64,000 nt of DNA from Tridacna crocea (taxonomy: Eukaryota > Mollusca > Bivalvia > Cardiida > Cardiidae), in NCBI GenBank assembly GCA_943736015.1, contig OX031060.1:2004001-2068000 (forward strand), read 5' to 3'. Of this stretch, positions 43,430 through 53,984 are shown in pieces; within the stretch, counting starts at the first letter, position 1; each line of letters starts with the position of its first letter. Under the pieces are notes generated by a model. The model saw only the letters and a program-made list of their open reading frames with translations, was not told where the DNA came from and made no database searches. The position numbers and the translations under genes were made by a program.

Positions 43430-43633
43430 CAAAAATTTACACTTGTTCAAATTGAAAGCACTTCCAGGTGACAAATGAGACTCAACAATTGAAGATTATA
43501 TTCTAAAGGAAGAAAACATAGCAGGAAATGGGAAAAATGCTGATTACCACCATTTTATCCTTTTTCCCACAATATTTTTAAATACTTTTTTTCCAGGGTC
43601 ATTAAAACTCAGGATTGTGTGGTGAAGGGTTAC
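43430..43633 (-). repeat. MITE, type A, L terminus lost
   Basis: The stem has scattered mismatches; the right site is TTAC. Confidence 0.8.
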
Positions 43634-43832
43634 CTGCAGAATTGTTCTGTGAAGAATGTATACATTTATATACATGTATTAGTGATACTAGGTAAAATAC
43701 ATTAACATCTACAGCGAAACTGACTCACAAAAGTACAAAATGTTTGGAGACATTTATAATTATGTGATGGGAGTGGGACAGAAAACCAGGATTGTCTACA
43801 ACAGTTTACTGTACTGTTCATGCCACAAACTG

Positions 43833-44063
43833 TATCAACCCTTTCCCAAACAATCCCTGGTTTTTACGGGTCTGGAATAGTAGCCTTTTGAAAACATTGT
43901 GGGAAAAGGAGAAAATGCTGGTAACCAGCATTTTCTCCTTTTCCCACAATGTTTTCTACCCTATCATAGACAGAAATCATCTTTTCAGAAAAAGTTGAAT
44001 TGTCATCTGCAAATGCTTTCAATTTGGACCAGTCCAAAAGTTTGTCGTTTGGGAAAGGGTTAA
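43833..44063 (+). repeat. MITE, type A, CCC-variant termini
   Basis: Both ends have TTTCCCAAAC/GTTTGGGAAA; the core is perfect. Sites TCAA and TTAA. Confidence 0.93.
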
Positions 44064-44103
44064 CCCTTAACCACTCAAACTTAATCTTTTACAAGCCTGA
44101 GGG
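44060..44103 (+). repeat. MITE S-arm fragment
   Basis: It starts at the shared TTAA and ends in CCTGAGGG, where a SINE begins. Confidence 0.75.
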
Positions 44104-44336
44104 ATTTGTGTAACACAGTGATAAGCTGTAGGACTCATGTCCTCATGTCCTAGAAGCCCCATGTTCAATCCTCACCAGGTTTTTACTTAGCATGTCCTTA
44201 GTCAAGACACTTCATGTGCTAGGCCAGTTCAAGTGAAAACACAGGAAATACATGAATATGTGAGCTGTCATGGCAATATGACTGAAGTAATATTGAAAGC
44301 AGCTTAAAACACCTTTCATTCAATCAATCAATTAAT
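44104..44336 (+). repeat. tRNA-derived SINE with ATCA tail
   Basis: B-box-like TGTTCAATCC at about 44162. It ends with ATTGAAAGCAGCTTAAAACA and an (ATCA)n tail. Confidence 0.65.
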
Positions 44337-44370
44337 CAATCCATCAGTTAATCAATGAATTATTCTAACA

Positions 44371-44588
44371 GTGGTGTCCGTGGTCGTGAGGTAGAGCGTC
44401 GGCCTCATAACCTAAAGGTCCTGAGTTTGATACCCGGGAGCGGGTGTCAACTTTGGGATTTTTCATTGGCCCACACATTCGGCGTGAGTACTGGTATAGT
44501 TCCCAGGAAGCAGAATCGAGAGAGATTAGTATAAGTTGTAAGAACTTGTTTCTCAATCGATGTAAAATAAATATGTTTAAACTAAACT
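44371..44588 (+). repeat. tRNA-derived SINE with 13-bp target duplication
   Basis: A-box-like GTCGTGAGGTAGAGCGTCGG and B-box-like GAGTTTGATACCC. AATTATTCTAACA flanks it exactly at 44358-44370 and 44589-44601. Confidence 0.9.
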
Positions 44589-44601
44589 AATTATTCTAAC
44601 A

Positions 44602-44781
44602 ACCTGATCAAGACTGTTTTTGAAAACATTTTAGGAAAACGAGCATTTTCTCCTTTGCCCAAAATGTTTTCTACCCAAACTAAAACAAATTTCAATATAT
44701 GAGTCACACATAAGAACATGGTCTGCAAATGCTTTGAATTTGGGTAAGTGTAGAATAATTCAGTGCTTTGTAAAGGGTTAT
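44602..44781 (+). repeat. MITE with reduced core
   Basis: Most of the left half-core is deleted (GGAAAACGAGCATTTTCTCC); the L arm ends in TTAT. Confidence 0.75.
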
Positions 44782-44974
44782 AATAAAGTTATTAACATCT
44801 GCAGATAATTTTCTTGTGGCTAATGGTAGATATTTTAACAACAGCATTGCGAAAGGAGAATTCTTTTTATCATTCATGAGCGTATTTCTTGCCTGATAGT
44901 GTTCACTTTTTATAAACCCACATATTTTTTTTGCAGTTCTCTAAATAACAATGATGTTCTGCAGTTGTCTTGTT

Positions 44975-45211
44975 TTATCCCATTACCACACAATCCCTAC
45001 TTTTGACGCCCCCGAGAAAGAAGCCTTTTGAAAACACTGTAGGAAAAGGAGAAAATGCTGGTAACCAGCATTTTCTCCTTTTCCCCTTTTCCCACAGTGT
45101 TTTCTACCCTTTCCAGGACAAATTTCAGTTTTTCAGGCACCTTTATTTTGTCGTCTGCAAATGCTTTCAATTTAAACCAGTCTAAAATTTTGTCATGTGG
45201 TAAAGAGATAC
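44975..45211 (+). repeat. MITE, type A, with CCTTTTCC duplication
   Basis: TCCTTTTCCCCTTTTCCCAC shows a slip duplication in the right stem; CACTGTAGG pairs with CCCACAGTG with one mismatch. Confidence 0.92.
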
Positions 45212-45302
45212 AAGTTTGTTTTAGAGCTAATTGACCAAAATGAACTAATCCATATTTGAACTGCCCTGATACAAATACACGGACCTTTTGAAATACATGG
45301 AC

Positions 45303-45454
45303 GTTTTGAAAACATCTAGGGAAAAGGAGGAAATGTCTTTAACATTGTTTTCTACTGTTTCACCAATAGAAATCATAATTTTGGGCTACCTTAGTCATCT
45401 GCAAATGCATTCAGTTTGACTAGTCTAGAACTATGATATTCGGTGGGGAGTTAA
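45303..45454 (+). repeat. MITE with deleted core
   Basis: Half stem only; diverged L arm ends at TTAA 45451. Confidence 0.65.
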
Positions 45455-45637
45455 TGAGTTAACAGGCTGTTGCATCTGAACTACTTTCACAGAACTGCAG
45501 AGTTACTTTGCACTTGGGTTTAATGCGATAGACTCACATTTGCATTCACCCTCAGTTAGTTTTGGGGTTTGGAATGCTTTTTATCATGTTTTTATTAATT
45601 TATGATTAAGTTGTGGAGGCAAACAGCTGGTGGTTTG

Positions 45638-45717
45638 CCTAACTCTTTACCAAACAGCAAAATTTTAGACTTGTCCAATTTGAAAATATTTGTAGACAAT
45701 AAATTAAAGGATGCTTA
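45638..45717 (-). repeat. MITE L-arm fragment
   Basis: CTCTTTACCAAACAGCAAAA to GACAATAAATTAAAGG, no core. Confidence 0.75.
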
Positions 45718-45808
45718 ACTCTTTATGACAAAATTTTAGACTAGTCCAAATTGAAAGCATTTTGCGGACGACAAAATAAATGTGACTCAAAAATTGAAGT
45801 TAAACAAA
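45715..45808 (-). repeat. MITE L-arm fragment
   Basis: TTAACTCTTTATGACAAAAT to CAAAAATTGAAG, no core. Confidence 0.78.
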
Positions 45809-45907
45809 ATTATAGAAGCCATGTTGCCATTGATTCCATACATAATCATAAGGTTACCTTATGAAGGCTATGTTGATAGGTATTCATGCTCTATGTGTGC
45901 ATGATAA

Positions 45908-45985
45908 GCTCATCACAGGCCAAATGGCTCATCACAGGCCAAATGGCTCACCACAGGCCAATTTGGCTCATCAATGGCCAAATGT
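45908..45985. repeat. Tandem repeat, about 20 bp, four units
   Basis: GGCTCATCACAGGCCAAAT is repeated with substitutions. Confidence 0.88.
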
Positions 45986-45994
45986 CACTGGCAT

Positions 45995-46190
45995 CAGGGC
46001 CTGTGTTCACCAATCATTTTTGAGAATATTCTTAGTGTTATTCTTCAGAATTTTGTCAATGTGAAAGTAACAGATCTTTTGATTGGCTAAACCAAATGGT
46101 TGAGCCAATCAGAAGTTCTGTTACTTTCACAGTTAGAATTTAGTCTTGAAGAACAAGACAAAGAATGTTCTTAATAGTTGAATACAGACC
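45995..46190. mobile_element. TTCACCAA inverted-repeat MITE, copy 2
   Basis: GTGTTCACCAATCATT and the inner pair TGATTGGCT/AGCCAATCA match the family at 33661-33863; the right end is worn. Confidence 0.75.
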
Positions 46191-46293
46191 CAGATGCTTA
46201 TGATAGGAAATGCTATCATTTTCATGTCTTTAGCGTAACAAGTACAAACCTTATCAAAGGTTGTCCCATATAACCTAAATGTGCTGATAGCTA

Positions 46294-46335
46294 TGTAACA
46301 CTCGGAGCCTGCTATGTAACACTCGGAGCCTGCTA
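46294..46335. repeat. 21-bp tandem duplication
   Basis: GCTATGTAACACTCGGAGCC occurs twice in succession. Confidence 0.9.
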
Positions 46336-46603
46336 AATTATCAAATTGTGGCAGTAAAAGGAGAAATTACATACTCAGGCTGATTTCTTGTCATGTCACT
46401 TATTGATAGCACATAATTATATTCATTTTGACTCTTAGTGATATATATATATAAGAATTTAGTTCCAATCTTAATTGTAGAGCTAGGTTCATGTAAATTT
46501 GCTTTGGGAAGTAAACTGTGAACACTGAGAGCACAGGAAAAACCCTATCAGACTTTTTCATCCTGGAAATACAACCTAAATAACTGGGGTTTCATGATTG
46601 CTT

Positions 46604-46936
46604 TCATCTTCGCGAGCCAAGCTTACGATCACTATGTGGATCTTACCTTGGCTGATTGAACCCGATTTTGAGATTCCTGCGATGTGCCCTCATTTGGATG
46701 CTAGTTATTACCCCTCTTTATATCATATTTCTAAAAGCCAAAAAGCAGACATCCACGTGGGTTTCTATGTTTACCTTCTATTCGAAAGATGAAATGCTAT
46801 GAGCAATTTCATTCGTTGCAGTTAGAGCTGGCTGCATTTTCCAATGAAAAAGTGTATTGGGGGAGTGTAAAACTCAAGCTTGATCCGCCAAGGGTAGAGT
46901 AGCGTAGTGAATTGTCAGCCTTGGCCTGCAAAGATG
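46604..46936. mobile_element. CATCTT/GAGCCAAG inverted-repeat element
   Basis: The ends CATCTTCGCGAGCCAAG and CCTTGGCCTGCAAAGATG are inverted. It is 333 bp with a non-coding interior. Confidence 0.78.
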
Positions 46937-46969
46937 GATTGCTTTTAGTGTAAAGTTTTTAAAAAAGGC

Positions 46970-47030
46970 AGACAGTGCAGATCAAAGATCAGGATGCATG
47001 GTTTGTGCAGCCTGATCTTGATCTATAGTG
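46970..47030. repeat. Short AGATCAxGATGCA palindrome
   Basis: CAGATCAAAGATCAGGATGC is followed by GCAGCCTGATCTTGATCTAT, an imperfect mirror. Confidence 0.65.
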
Positions 47031-47060
47031 GTTGAAAAGGCAACTAGTGTGAAAGGCACT

Positions 47061-47490
47061 TTAACCCTTTACAACACAATCTCAACCTTTAATACCCCTG
47101 TGAAAGAAGCCTTTTGAAAACATGGTGGAAAAAGGAGAAAATACTGGTAACCCGCATTTTTTCCTTTTCCCACAATGTTTTCTTCCCTTCCTGAAACAGA
47201 TTTTAATTCTTTAACCCATTACCAAATGACAATATTTTAGGCTTGTCCAGATTGAAAGCATTTGCAGACGACAAAATAAAAGTGACTGAAAATTTGAAAC
47301 CTGTTTTGTGAAAAGTAGAAAACACTGTGGGAAAAGGAGAAAATGCTGGTTACCAGCATTTTCTCCTTTTCCAACAATGTTTTCAAAAGTCTTCTTTCTC
47401 AGGGACGTCAAAAGTAGGGATTCTGTGGTAATGGGTTAATCACATTAATTTTGTCTCCTGCAAAGGCTTTCATTTTGGACTACCCCTGCG
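47061..47490 (+). repeat. MITE, type A, interrupted by a second MITE
   Basis: S arm, core and start of the L arm run to 47210. The L arm resumes after 47439 with TCACATTAATTTTGTCTCCT. Removing 47211-47435 restores one TTAA in the middle of the L arm. Confidence 0.9.
47211..47439 (-). repeat. MITE, type A, inserted in another MITE
   Basis: It is full length with exact TTAA at both ends, both lying inside the host copy's L arm. Confidence 0.94.
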
Positions 47491-47499
47491 AAACAAAAT

Positions 47500-47800
47500 G
47501 CATGAAATCAAGAATTTTTCACTCCTTTAAGAATACTTCATGAACTATTCTTAATCAATGCTTGAAGTCATATTCATGAAGTTTTATTCATGAAGTATGT
47601 CACTATTCACTTCATGAAGAGGTCAAGAATTATTGAAGAGTTCCAAATGTTCATGAAGTATTCATGATAGTATCACAGAGATTTTTTTGATTATTTCATG
47701 AATAAATGTGTTCCTTAAAAGTTCAAGAATCATGAATTACTAGTTTTCAAATTAACATCAACTTGAAATGGACTACCTTTCAAGAATAGTTCATGAATTT
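47500..47800. repeat. TTCATGAA-rich repeat
   Basis: TTCATGAA or one-base variants recur about every 20-30 bp. The same style of repeat occurs at 53985-54450. Confidence 0.75.
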
Positions 47801-47954
47801 CTAAAGTAGTTGGCTTTTTGTTTTAAGAAAGTTGTGTAATTAACCAAGGGTGGTTTTACATAAATGAATGAATACTAATTATTCTTTAAAATATTTTACA
47901 AAAATTTCTGTATTCATATTCAATACACAGCTGATTTTTGGACAATCAATACTA

Positions 47955-48070
47955 AAAAGACTCAGAACTTTTAATGACCCTGAGGAACTAGGCTTTTGCA
48001 AACATAAGAAAGGGAATAATGCCGATACCAGGTTTTTTTCTCCTCTTCATACTATAATTCTCACCTTCTA
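47955..48070 (+). repeat. MITE, decayed
   Basis: TTTTAATGACCCTGAGGAA matches the S arm, followed by a worn core. Confidence 0.6.
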
Positions 48071-48074
48071 AACA

Positions 48075-48545
48075 TAAAAAGGAACATCTCTTTAAAATTA
48101 TTTCAAAATCTGACATGCAGTTTCAGAGAAGAAGAATTTTCAAGAATTCCTTCATTTATGTGTAGTGCAAGTAGCCCCCATTCACCAGAGCCACGTTTCT
48201 TGACGGATCAGAATTTCACGAACACTGTTTGAAAAGGGTCAGCAAATGAACATCTCTGAGAAATTATTTCAAAATCTGTCCTGCAGTTTTAAAGAAGAAG
48301 ATTGTCAAAAAAAATCCTAGAAAATTCCATTTGGTTGCCATGGCAACCACAGTTTTTGATGGAATAAAATTTTGTGAACAGTTTTAAAGAGGACCTCCCT
48401 AGGAACATTCCAGCCAAGTTTGGTCCAAATTGGCCAAGTGGTTTAGGAGGAGTTGATGTTTAAAGAATTGTTGACAACGCATGATGGACACCGGGTGATC
48501 GTAAAAGCTCCGCTTGAGCATGTTGTGCTCAGGTGAGCTAAAGAC
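48075..48545 (+). repeat. Dispersed repeat ending GCTCAGGTGAGCTAAAGA
   Basis: Two related blocks (AAATTATTTCAAAATCTG) are followed by TTCCAGCCAAGTTTGGTCCA, GTTGACAACGCATGATGGAC and the end GCTCAGGTGAGCTAAAGA. I recognise this as a type of repeat common in bivalve genomes, from memory. Confidence 0.6.
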
Positions 48546-48547
48546 AA

Positions 48548-48640
48548 ATGCAGAAAAGAAGAAATTGCTATATACAGGGGTTTTCTCAATTTCCAACAAT
48601 GTTTTCTATCTTAAGGTTACAAATCCCAGCATTTGAACCA
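48548..48640 (+). repeat. MITE, decayed
   Basis: AGAAAAGAAGAAATTGCTAT and CCAACAATGTTTTCTATC mark a worn core. Confidence 0.5.
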
Positions 48641-49079
48641 TGTGATGTAAGCACACTAAGTTTTTTTTTCCTAGATCTTGACATAATAGCCAGTGATAAA
48701 AAGTTGTCAAATTTGCGTACAGTGCACAATGCCTTTGCAGTTGACAGTTATTTTGATTCCATAATTCATGAGTTGAGAAGTAGCAAATTGGTATTAGTCT
48801 TCAATAAAAGCAAAAAAAGTGCCACAATAAAGCCTAGCTTTGTGTCCTGGATTAAGTGGTGTGGAGAACGAGAGGCTCCTGGGAGCCTGAATTTGATTGA
48901 CCAACAGGGATTTTGCTTATTTTCCAGCAAAAATCACTAATTCTTCACGGAAAATGTAACACATTTCGGAAGTGAAATAAAACTTTTTGATTTTTTTAAG
49001 GATCGTTTTTAGTATTCATATTTCATAATCATTGATTAAGAATGGGTGCCAGCCCAGTTTAGTAGGGTGCCGGGTCACA
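48641..49079. other. Unassigned gap
   Basis: A + strand frame of 130 codons crosses 48548-48940 with no recognisable motif; nothing else is seen. Confidence 0.4.
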
Positions 49080-49800
49080 CGTGAGTAAGTAAAAGATTCT
49101 GCGAATGGAATGGATTGGCAAAAAAAAACGCAAACGAAAATAGGGACGAATGTATTCCTACCATTTTTCCCGTGTTCGCTATGCAAAAATTTATAAGAGT
49201 AATACCATGCGTCGGCAAAAGCAAACGCTTACAAACGTAAAAATTTTTCGTCTGATAATTCGCCTTTTTACACATTGTAGCAACACCTTTCGATGTTTTA
49301 CATCACTCATCCCCGTGACTCTTGGACGACGTAAATAGATGACGAATTAGACCGGATATTGTATTTAGTCAATATGCGGGTTCCTTCTAATGTAATCAAG
49401 GATTTCCGATGGTTCGTACATTTACGACGTAAACCGGACTGAAAGAAACGTTTCAAACAGATCATATTTTGCATCTGTTTAATTTCTGTTAGTGTTTGTA
49501 TAATTTTTTCGATAGAAATCTCGTATTAATTCACATTTCCACGGCATTCCTTTCCAAATGAAATTAAAGAAATTACCTCGGAAAGTTTCGGCAATTTCCG
49601 ACATTTACCATGCGTTTGAAGTTGAAGCGGGTCCGGTCGAAGCAAATGAAACGGAACTTTCGAAACTATTTCCTGACGTTTTGGACCCAAGAAAATGCTT
49701 GGCTGTTGCAAACACCGAGGGAAGGAGAGAGGCCATCGACGAGATTTAGCGGAAGGGTTTTATCAAGCTCTTATAGCGAACTACAAAAACTGTAAGTGGA
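49080..49800 (+). promoter_or_regulatory. CpG-richer unique stretch, possible promoter or first exon
   Basis: This 720-bp stretch lacks MITEs and has visibly more CpG than its surroundings, especially at 49590-49750. It holds an ATG-started 63-codon frame at 49558-49749 and a donor-like CT/GTAAGT at 49794. It lies about 6.4 kb upstream of the first recognised NAV exon on the same strand. The reading frame does not join exon a in phase, so if it is a NAV exon it would be untranslated or joined through another exon. It may equally be unrelated. Confidence 0.25.
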
Positions 49801-50387
49801 TTTCTCGGTGTATGTATTCGCCCCCTTGAATTATCACCCCCAATTTGCTTTGGAACCAATACTTTGGAGAAATCATACCAAAGTTCATGTAGGAAAATTT
49901 GTTGTATATATACTTTGAATTCACTTATATAAATTCAAGATGTCAACTGCAACACTTTCCTCTTTGTATCTTCTAAGTATTTTATTAACCCCCTTTCCTG
50001 CTTAATTGGGTGAAATGAAACTTTCAAACCGATTGAAAAATTTAAAATTTGCTGTTTCTAACGTTTTTTTTTTTTTAGGGAATGATAATCCTGCCTTGGA
50101 GAGTGTAGATCTAAGATCAGACTGCACATTCTCTGCAGTCTGATCTTAACCTACACTGGCTCTAAACGATCAGTGAGTCGGGCTTAGCGAACTAGTAAGA
50201 AATACAAGTGCTGTTTGATTGCCATGTCATTCTTGCTACAGTAAATTTCACACAAACAGAGTACTTTCAACACCTGTCACAGACATGTGTGGATGAAGAG
50301 CAAGGGACTGTCTCAAATCATAATGACTTGCTAATACATTGGATTCCAATAACTTGCAAGTCATATTTATTGGAGTAAATATTTTGA
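49801..50387. other. Gap with one short palindrome
   Basis: At 50105-50160 GATCTAAGATCAGACTGCAC is followed by the mirror TGCAGTCTGATCTTAACCTA. Nothing else recognised. Confidence 0.6.
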
Positions 50388-50614
50388 TTAACCCTTTACC
50401 ACACAGTCCCAACTTTTGACGATCCCGAGATAGAAGCCTTTTGAAAACATTGTGGGAAAAGAAGAAAATGCTGGTAACCAGCATCTTCTCCTTTTCTCAC
50501 AATGTTTTCTACCCTGCTGGAAACAAATGTCAATTTTTGAGTTACATTTATTTTGTCGTCTGCAAGTGCCTTCATATTGGACCAGTCTAAAATTTTGTCC
50601 TTTAGTAAAGTAAC
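50388..50614 (+). repeat. MITE, type A, full length
   Basis: Left TTAA; right site reads TAAC. Two stem mismatches. Confidence 0.92.
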
Positions 50615-50639
50615 TTTTGCTGAAAATATAAACAAAGAT

Positions 50640-50685
50640 CAGACTGCAAAGTAAGTGCAGTCTTATTTTAAATCAACTATGTCCA
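50640..50685. repeat. Short AGATCAGACTGCA palindrome
   Basis: AAGATCAGACTGCAAAGT is followed by GTGCAGTCTTATTT. Confidence 0.6.
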
Positions 50686-50784
50686 TATTTTTACCAAAAC
50701 AAGGTGTAAAGAGCCATGTTTTTGCCATTTTTTTTCTACCTGAAAATAACATTTATTTCTACACTAATCAGTTTCCAGATTTAA

Positions 50785-50925
50785 TGACCTAGACATTACA
50801 AACTTATGAATACATTGTGGAAAAAGAAGAAAATGCTTGTACCCTTCCCAAAGGTAAAAAGCGATATTGAGACAATTTTAATTTTTTGTCTGTAACTGCG
50901 TTCACAGATGCACCAGCTTGATACA
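50785..50925 (+). repeat. MITE, decayed
   Basis: Half core ACATTGTGGAAAAAGAAGAA then a worn L arm. Confidence 0.55.
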
Positions 50926-51404
50926 TTATACAAGCAAAGGCTACATTGTCACAGCCAAGATATAGTTGTATGCATTTATTTCAGATTAAGATTATCTGAT
51001 AGAGAAGGTGCATATTTACAAGATTTCGTCAATGTTGTCCATGTTGATGGAGAATGAGTTGGAGGCATCTGAACATGTGGAGAGGATAAGCTGGGAATAT
51101 AGTAAGCATGAATCATTATTTATCAATTTTTTAATAGGTTTTTTCTGAAACATTTGCTAGGCAATTTACAAAATTTTTCAAACATCGACTGATCAGAGGC
51201 ACTTAAAACTATCTTATCATTTTTTATGATGAATTTCAAGAGTAAATAACTTTGTGTACACAAATTCCTGTTTAAAGCATTATCAGTATAAAAATTTGGA
51301 AAACTTTTGGTTGCATTTGGAATGAAAATATGTAATAACCAATTAATTAGATGAGGATGCGGAAAGAATGGAGGTTGAACCTTCTTGTCTTACAGTATAA
51401 GCAC

Positions 51405-51627
51405 TTAACTCTTTACCACACGAGAAAATTTTACACTGGTCCAAACTGAAAGCATTTTCAGACAACAAAATAAAGGTGACGAAAAAATAGAAATTTGTTC
51501 GAGAAGGGTAGAAAACACTGGGGGACACTGGGGGGAAAGGAGAAAATGCTGGTTACCAGCATTTTCTCCTTTTCCCACAGTGTTTTTCAGAGGCTTCTAT
51601 CTCCGGGATTGTTTGGTAAAGGGTTAA
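51405..51627 (-). repeat. MITE, type A, with ACACTGGGG duplication
   Basis: TTAA flanks both ends; AACACTGGGGGACACTGGGG shows a slip duplication in the left stem. Confidence 0.9.
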
Positions 51628-51935
51628 AACTTTTTAAATTTGATTTTTACAGTCCAGTTGTGAAGAGTCCAAATCTTGGTTGCAAATTTGTGAGGAATAC
51701 TAAAGGCTTGTTGAATCTGGTCAAAACGTAACACAAAGGTGGAGAAGAAAGTGAGCTGCTAATAAGCCCCATGGTTTTGAGAAATTATCTCCTATGAAGA
51801 GGAAACTGAAGAAAAATTCACGGCTATTAGAAAAATCAGATGACAGAGAAATTCCAGTTGGTACAGAAAGAATTCAGGAGAAATGCGAAAAAATACAGAT
51901 GAAGATCCATGTTACAGCCCCGTTTGATGGCTTAT

Positions 51936-52076
51936 ACCAAACAATTCTGTGTTTTAACGACACTTATGAAGAGAAAGCGTTTGAAAGTAGTTAGGGGAAA
52001 AATGAGAAAATATTGCTTACCAGTATTGCTCCTGTTCTCACAATGTATTTACGATTTGAAGAACAAAAATCCTCTT
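51936..52076 (+). repeat. MITE, decayed
   Basis: Worn S arm and imperfect core around GCTTACCAGTATTGC. Confidence 0.6.
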
Positions 52077-52291
52077 TCAACCCTTTACCACACAACAAAA
52101 TTTCAGACCTATTGAAAGTATTTGCAGATAACAGTTTCAGTGTGGCTCATATCAAATGATTTTAGGGTAGAAAACATTGTGGGAAAAGGAGAAAATGCTG
52201 GTAACCAGCATTTTCTCCTTTTCCCACAATATTTTCAAAAGCTTTCTCTTTCAGGGGTGTTAAAAGTCGTCATTGTGTTGTAAAGGGTTAA
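52077..52291 (-). repeat. MITE, type A
   Basis: The stem is near-perfect; left site TCAA and right TTAA at 52288. Confidence 0.9.
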
Positions 52292-52599
52292 GCTTCACTT
52301 AGTCTTCTGCTAAGCTTTCAATTTGGATCTATCTAAAATTCTGTTGTTTGGTGGAGGGTTGAACAATTTCAAGTGACTGTAGAGAATAGGGATGTTTATG
52401 ATATTTTTGTTCCTTCCATATCATTGGCATTGTAAAAGGTCTTTATCTGGCTTTCGTTTTAGTAATAATAAAGATGGTGGTAAAACTTCATGAATAAAGA
52501 GTTCAATTTGGGTCTATATAAAATTCTGTCATTAGGTAAAGAGTTTTGCAAATGACTACGTACCATAGAGATGTCTCTGATATTTTTCTTTCCATGGAA

Positions 52600-52735
52600 A
52601 GCAGCCAGTGGCTTGGAAAGAAAAGTGTGCGAAGTACTGGTAAAAGAAATTCACAGGACACATGGTTAGATGCACTGGGTGCTGTGATATAACTGAAATA
52701 ATGTTTGAAACGCCGTTAAACACCATCAATCCATA
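52600..52735 (+). repeat. SINE 3' part
   Basis: GCAGCCAGTGGCTTGGAAAG to CCGTTAAACACCATCAAT matches the 3' part of the SINE at 63456-63766. Confidence 0.8.
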
Positions 52736-52796
52736 TCATTTGCATTGTAAAATGTCTTGACTTAGCTATTATTTTAGTGATAATCAAGTTGGGTGT

Positions 52797-52983
52797 CAAA
52801 ACTTAAAAAATTTAAAACAGTGTGGGAAAAGGAGAAATTGCTGCTTACCAGCATTTTCTCCTCTTCTCATAATGTATGTACTATTTCAGGAACAGAAATT
52901 ATCTTTAAAGTATCGCTAATTTGTCGTCGGCTAAAGCTTTTAATTTGGATCTGTCGAAATTTTAGTCATCTGGTACAGAGTAA
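52797..52983 (+). repeat. MITE in the tandem array, unit 2
   Basis: The core GGAGAAATTGCTGCTTACCA is imperfect; the L arm ends GGTACAGAG, TAAC. Confidence 0.82.
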
Positions 52984-53099
52984 CTATTGCAAGTGAATAT
53001 ATAGAATAGAGATGTTCATGATATTGTTGTATGGTTCATGTATTTTGCACTGTAAAATGTCTTGACCTGGCTTTCATTTTCTGAAAATTCTGATTAGAG

Positions 53100-53297
53100 G
53101 CAGTACTGATGAAGAGGATGTTTGAAAATAATGTGGAAAAAAGAGAAAATGCTGTTAAACAGCATTTTCTCCTCTTCTCACAAAACTTTTACCATTTCAA
53201 TAATAGAAATCAACTTTCAAACTTCACTGAATGTGTCGTCTGCAGAAGCTTTCAATTTGGATCTATCTAGAATTTTGTTATCTAGTAGAAAGTTTAA
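53100..53297 (+). repeat. MITE in the tandem array, unit 3
   Basis: The core AGAGAAAATGCTGTTAAACA has a near mirror; the L arm ends AGTAGAAAGTTTAA. Confidence 0.85.
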
Positions 53298-53432
53298 CTA
53301 TTGAAGTGGCTTTTTACTGTAGCTTAGTGATGTTTATCTGGCATTCATTTAAGTGATAATCAAGTTAGTAGAGAAACTAAATAGAGCATTTGAAAACAGT
53401 GTGGGAAAAAGAGAAAATACTGGTAACCAGTG

Positions 53433-53984
53433 TCGTTTCATGGTTATGAACTGACGATGACTGCATTTTGCAGGGTTCATGCTAGAGTACATTCTGTGCC
53501 ATTGGAGTGCATCTTGGCAGGGTGTGGTAAGGAATTAAACATTTGGCATCACCTAACCAGGCATCTAACCCACACCCTCTTATATTAAAGGATTCAATAT
53601 CATTTGTAACAGACTAGAATTTGTAAACTAAATTACTTTAATATACATTGATCATATGTTGAAGTTTTGCAAGACGCCATTTGGAAGCATTAACTCCCCT
53701 TAGCTGAAAAATTAGACACTTTTTTGCTGGCAGGGGTATCAAATCACATTCAGTGACAGCTCTAGTTGGATTTTTGTGTTGGATCAATGAGCAATTTCAG
53801 TTAGACCATGGTCAGTTAGGCCATAATGGTCACTTTCACCATAAATTAAAAAGGAAATATTCTACTGTATGAATTGTTCTTGAATCTCTATTTCATGCCT
53901 GATATACTGTTGAAAACAGCGTAAAACGCCATTCAATCAATCCATATTTCATGAGATTTTAATGCATTTTGCACATCTTCTGCT
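53433..53984. other. Gap with two repeat fragments
   Basis: ATTCAGTGACAGCTCTAGTT at about 53740 matches the insert at 38166-38313. TGTTGAAAACAGCGTAAAAC at about 53910 matches SINE 3' tails. Nothing else recognised. Confidence 0.5.

Larger units (their letters stand above)
52292..53432 (+). repeat. Tandem array of MITE-plus-flank units
   Basis: Units starting near 52316, 52502, 52937 and 53241 each carry an L-arm end (TTCAATTTGGATCTATCTA), then an AGATGTT-GATATT block, then CATTGTAAAATGTCTTGAC and GATAATCAAGTT blocks before the next MITE. The second unit contains a SINE 3' part at 52600-52735. Confidence 0.75.

Noticed and set aside
48548-48940. 130-codon + strand frame
   Set aside because: It begins in a decayed MITE core, has no recognisable motif, and shows no splice or codon evidence of a gene.
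49558-49749. 63-codon ATG frame as a protein gene
   Set aside because: No motif is recognised and its frame ends before the donor-like site. It is kept only as part of a possible promoter or first-exon region.
50985-51101. Possible NAV upstream exon with acceptor TTTCAG and donor GTAAGC
   Set aside because: In the phase required by NAV exon a it contains several stops. It could at most be an untranslated exon, with no other support.
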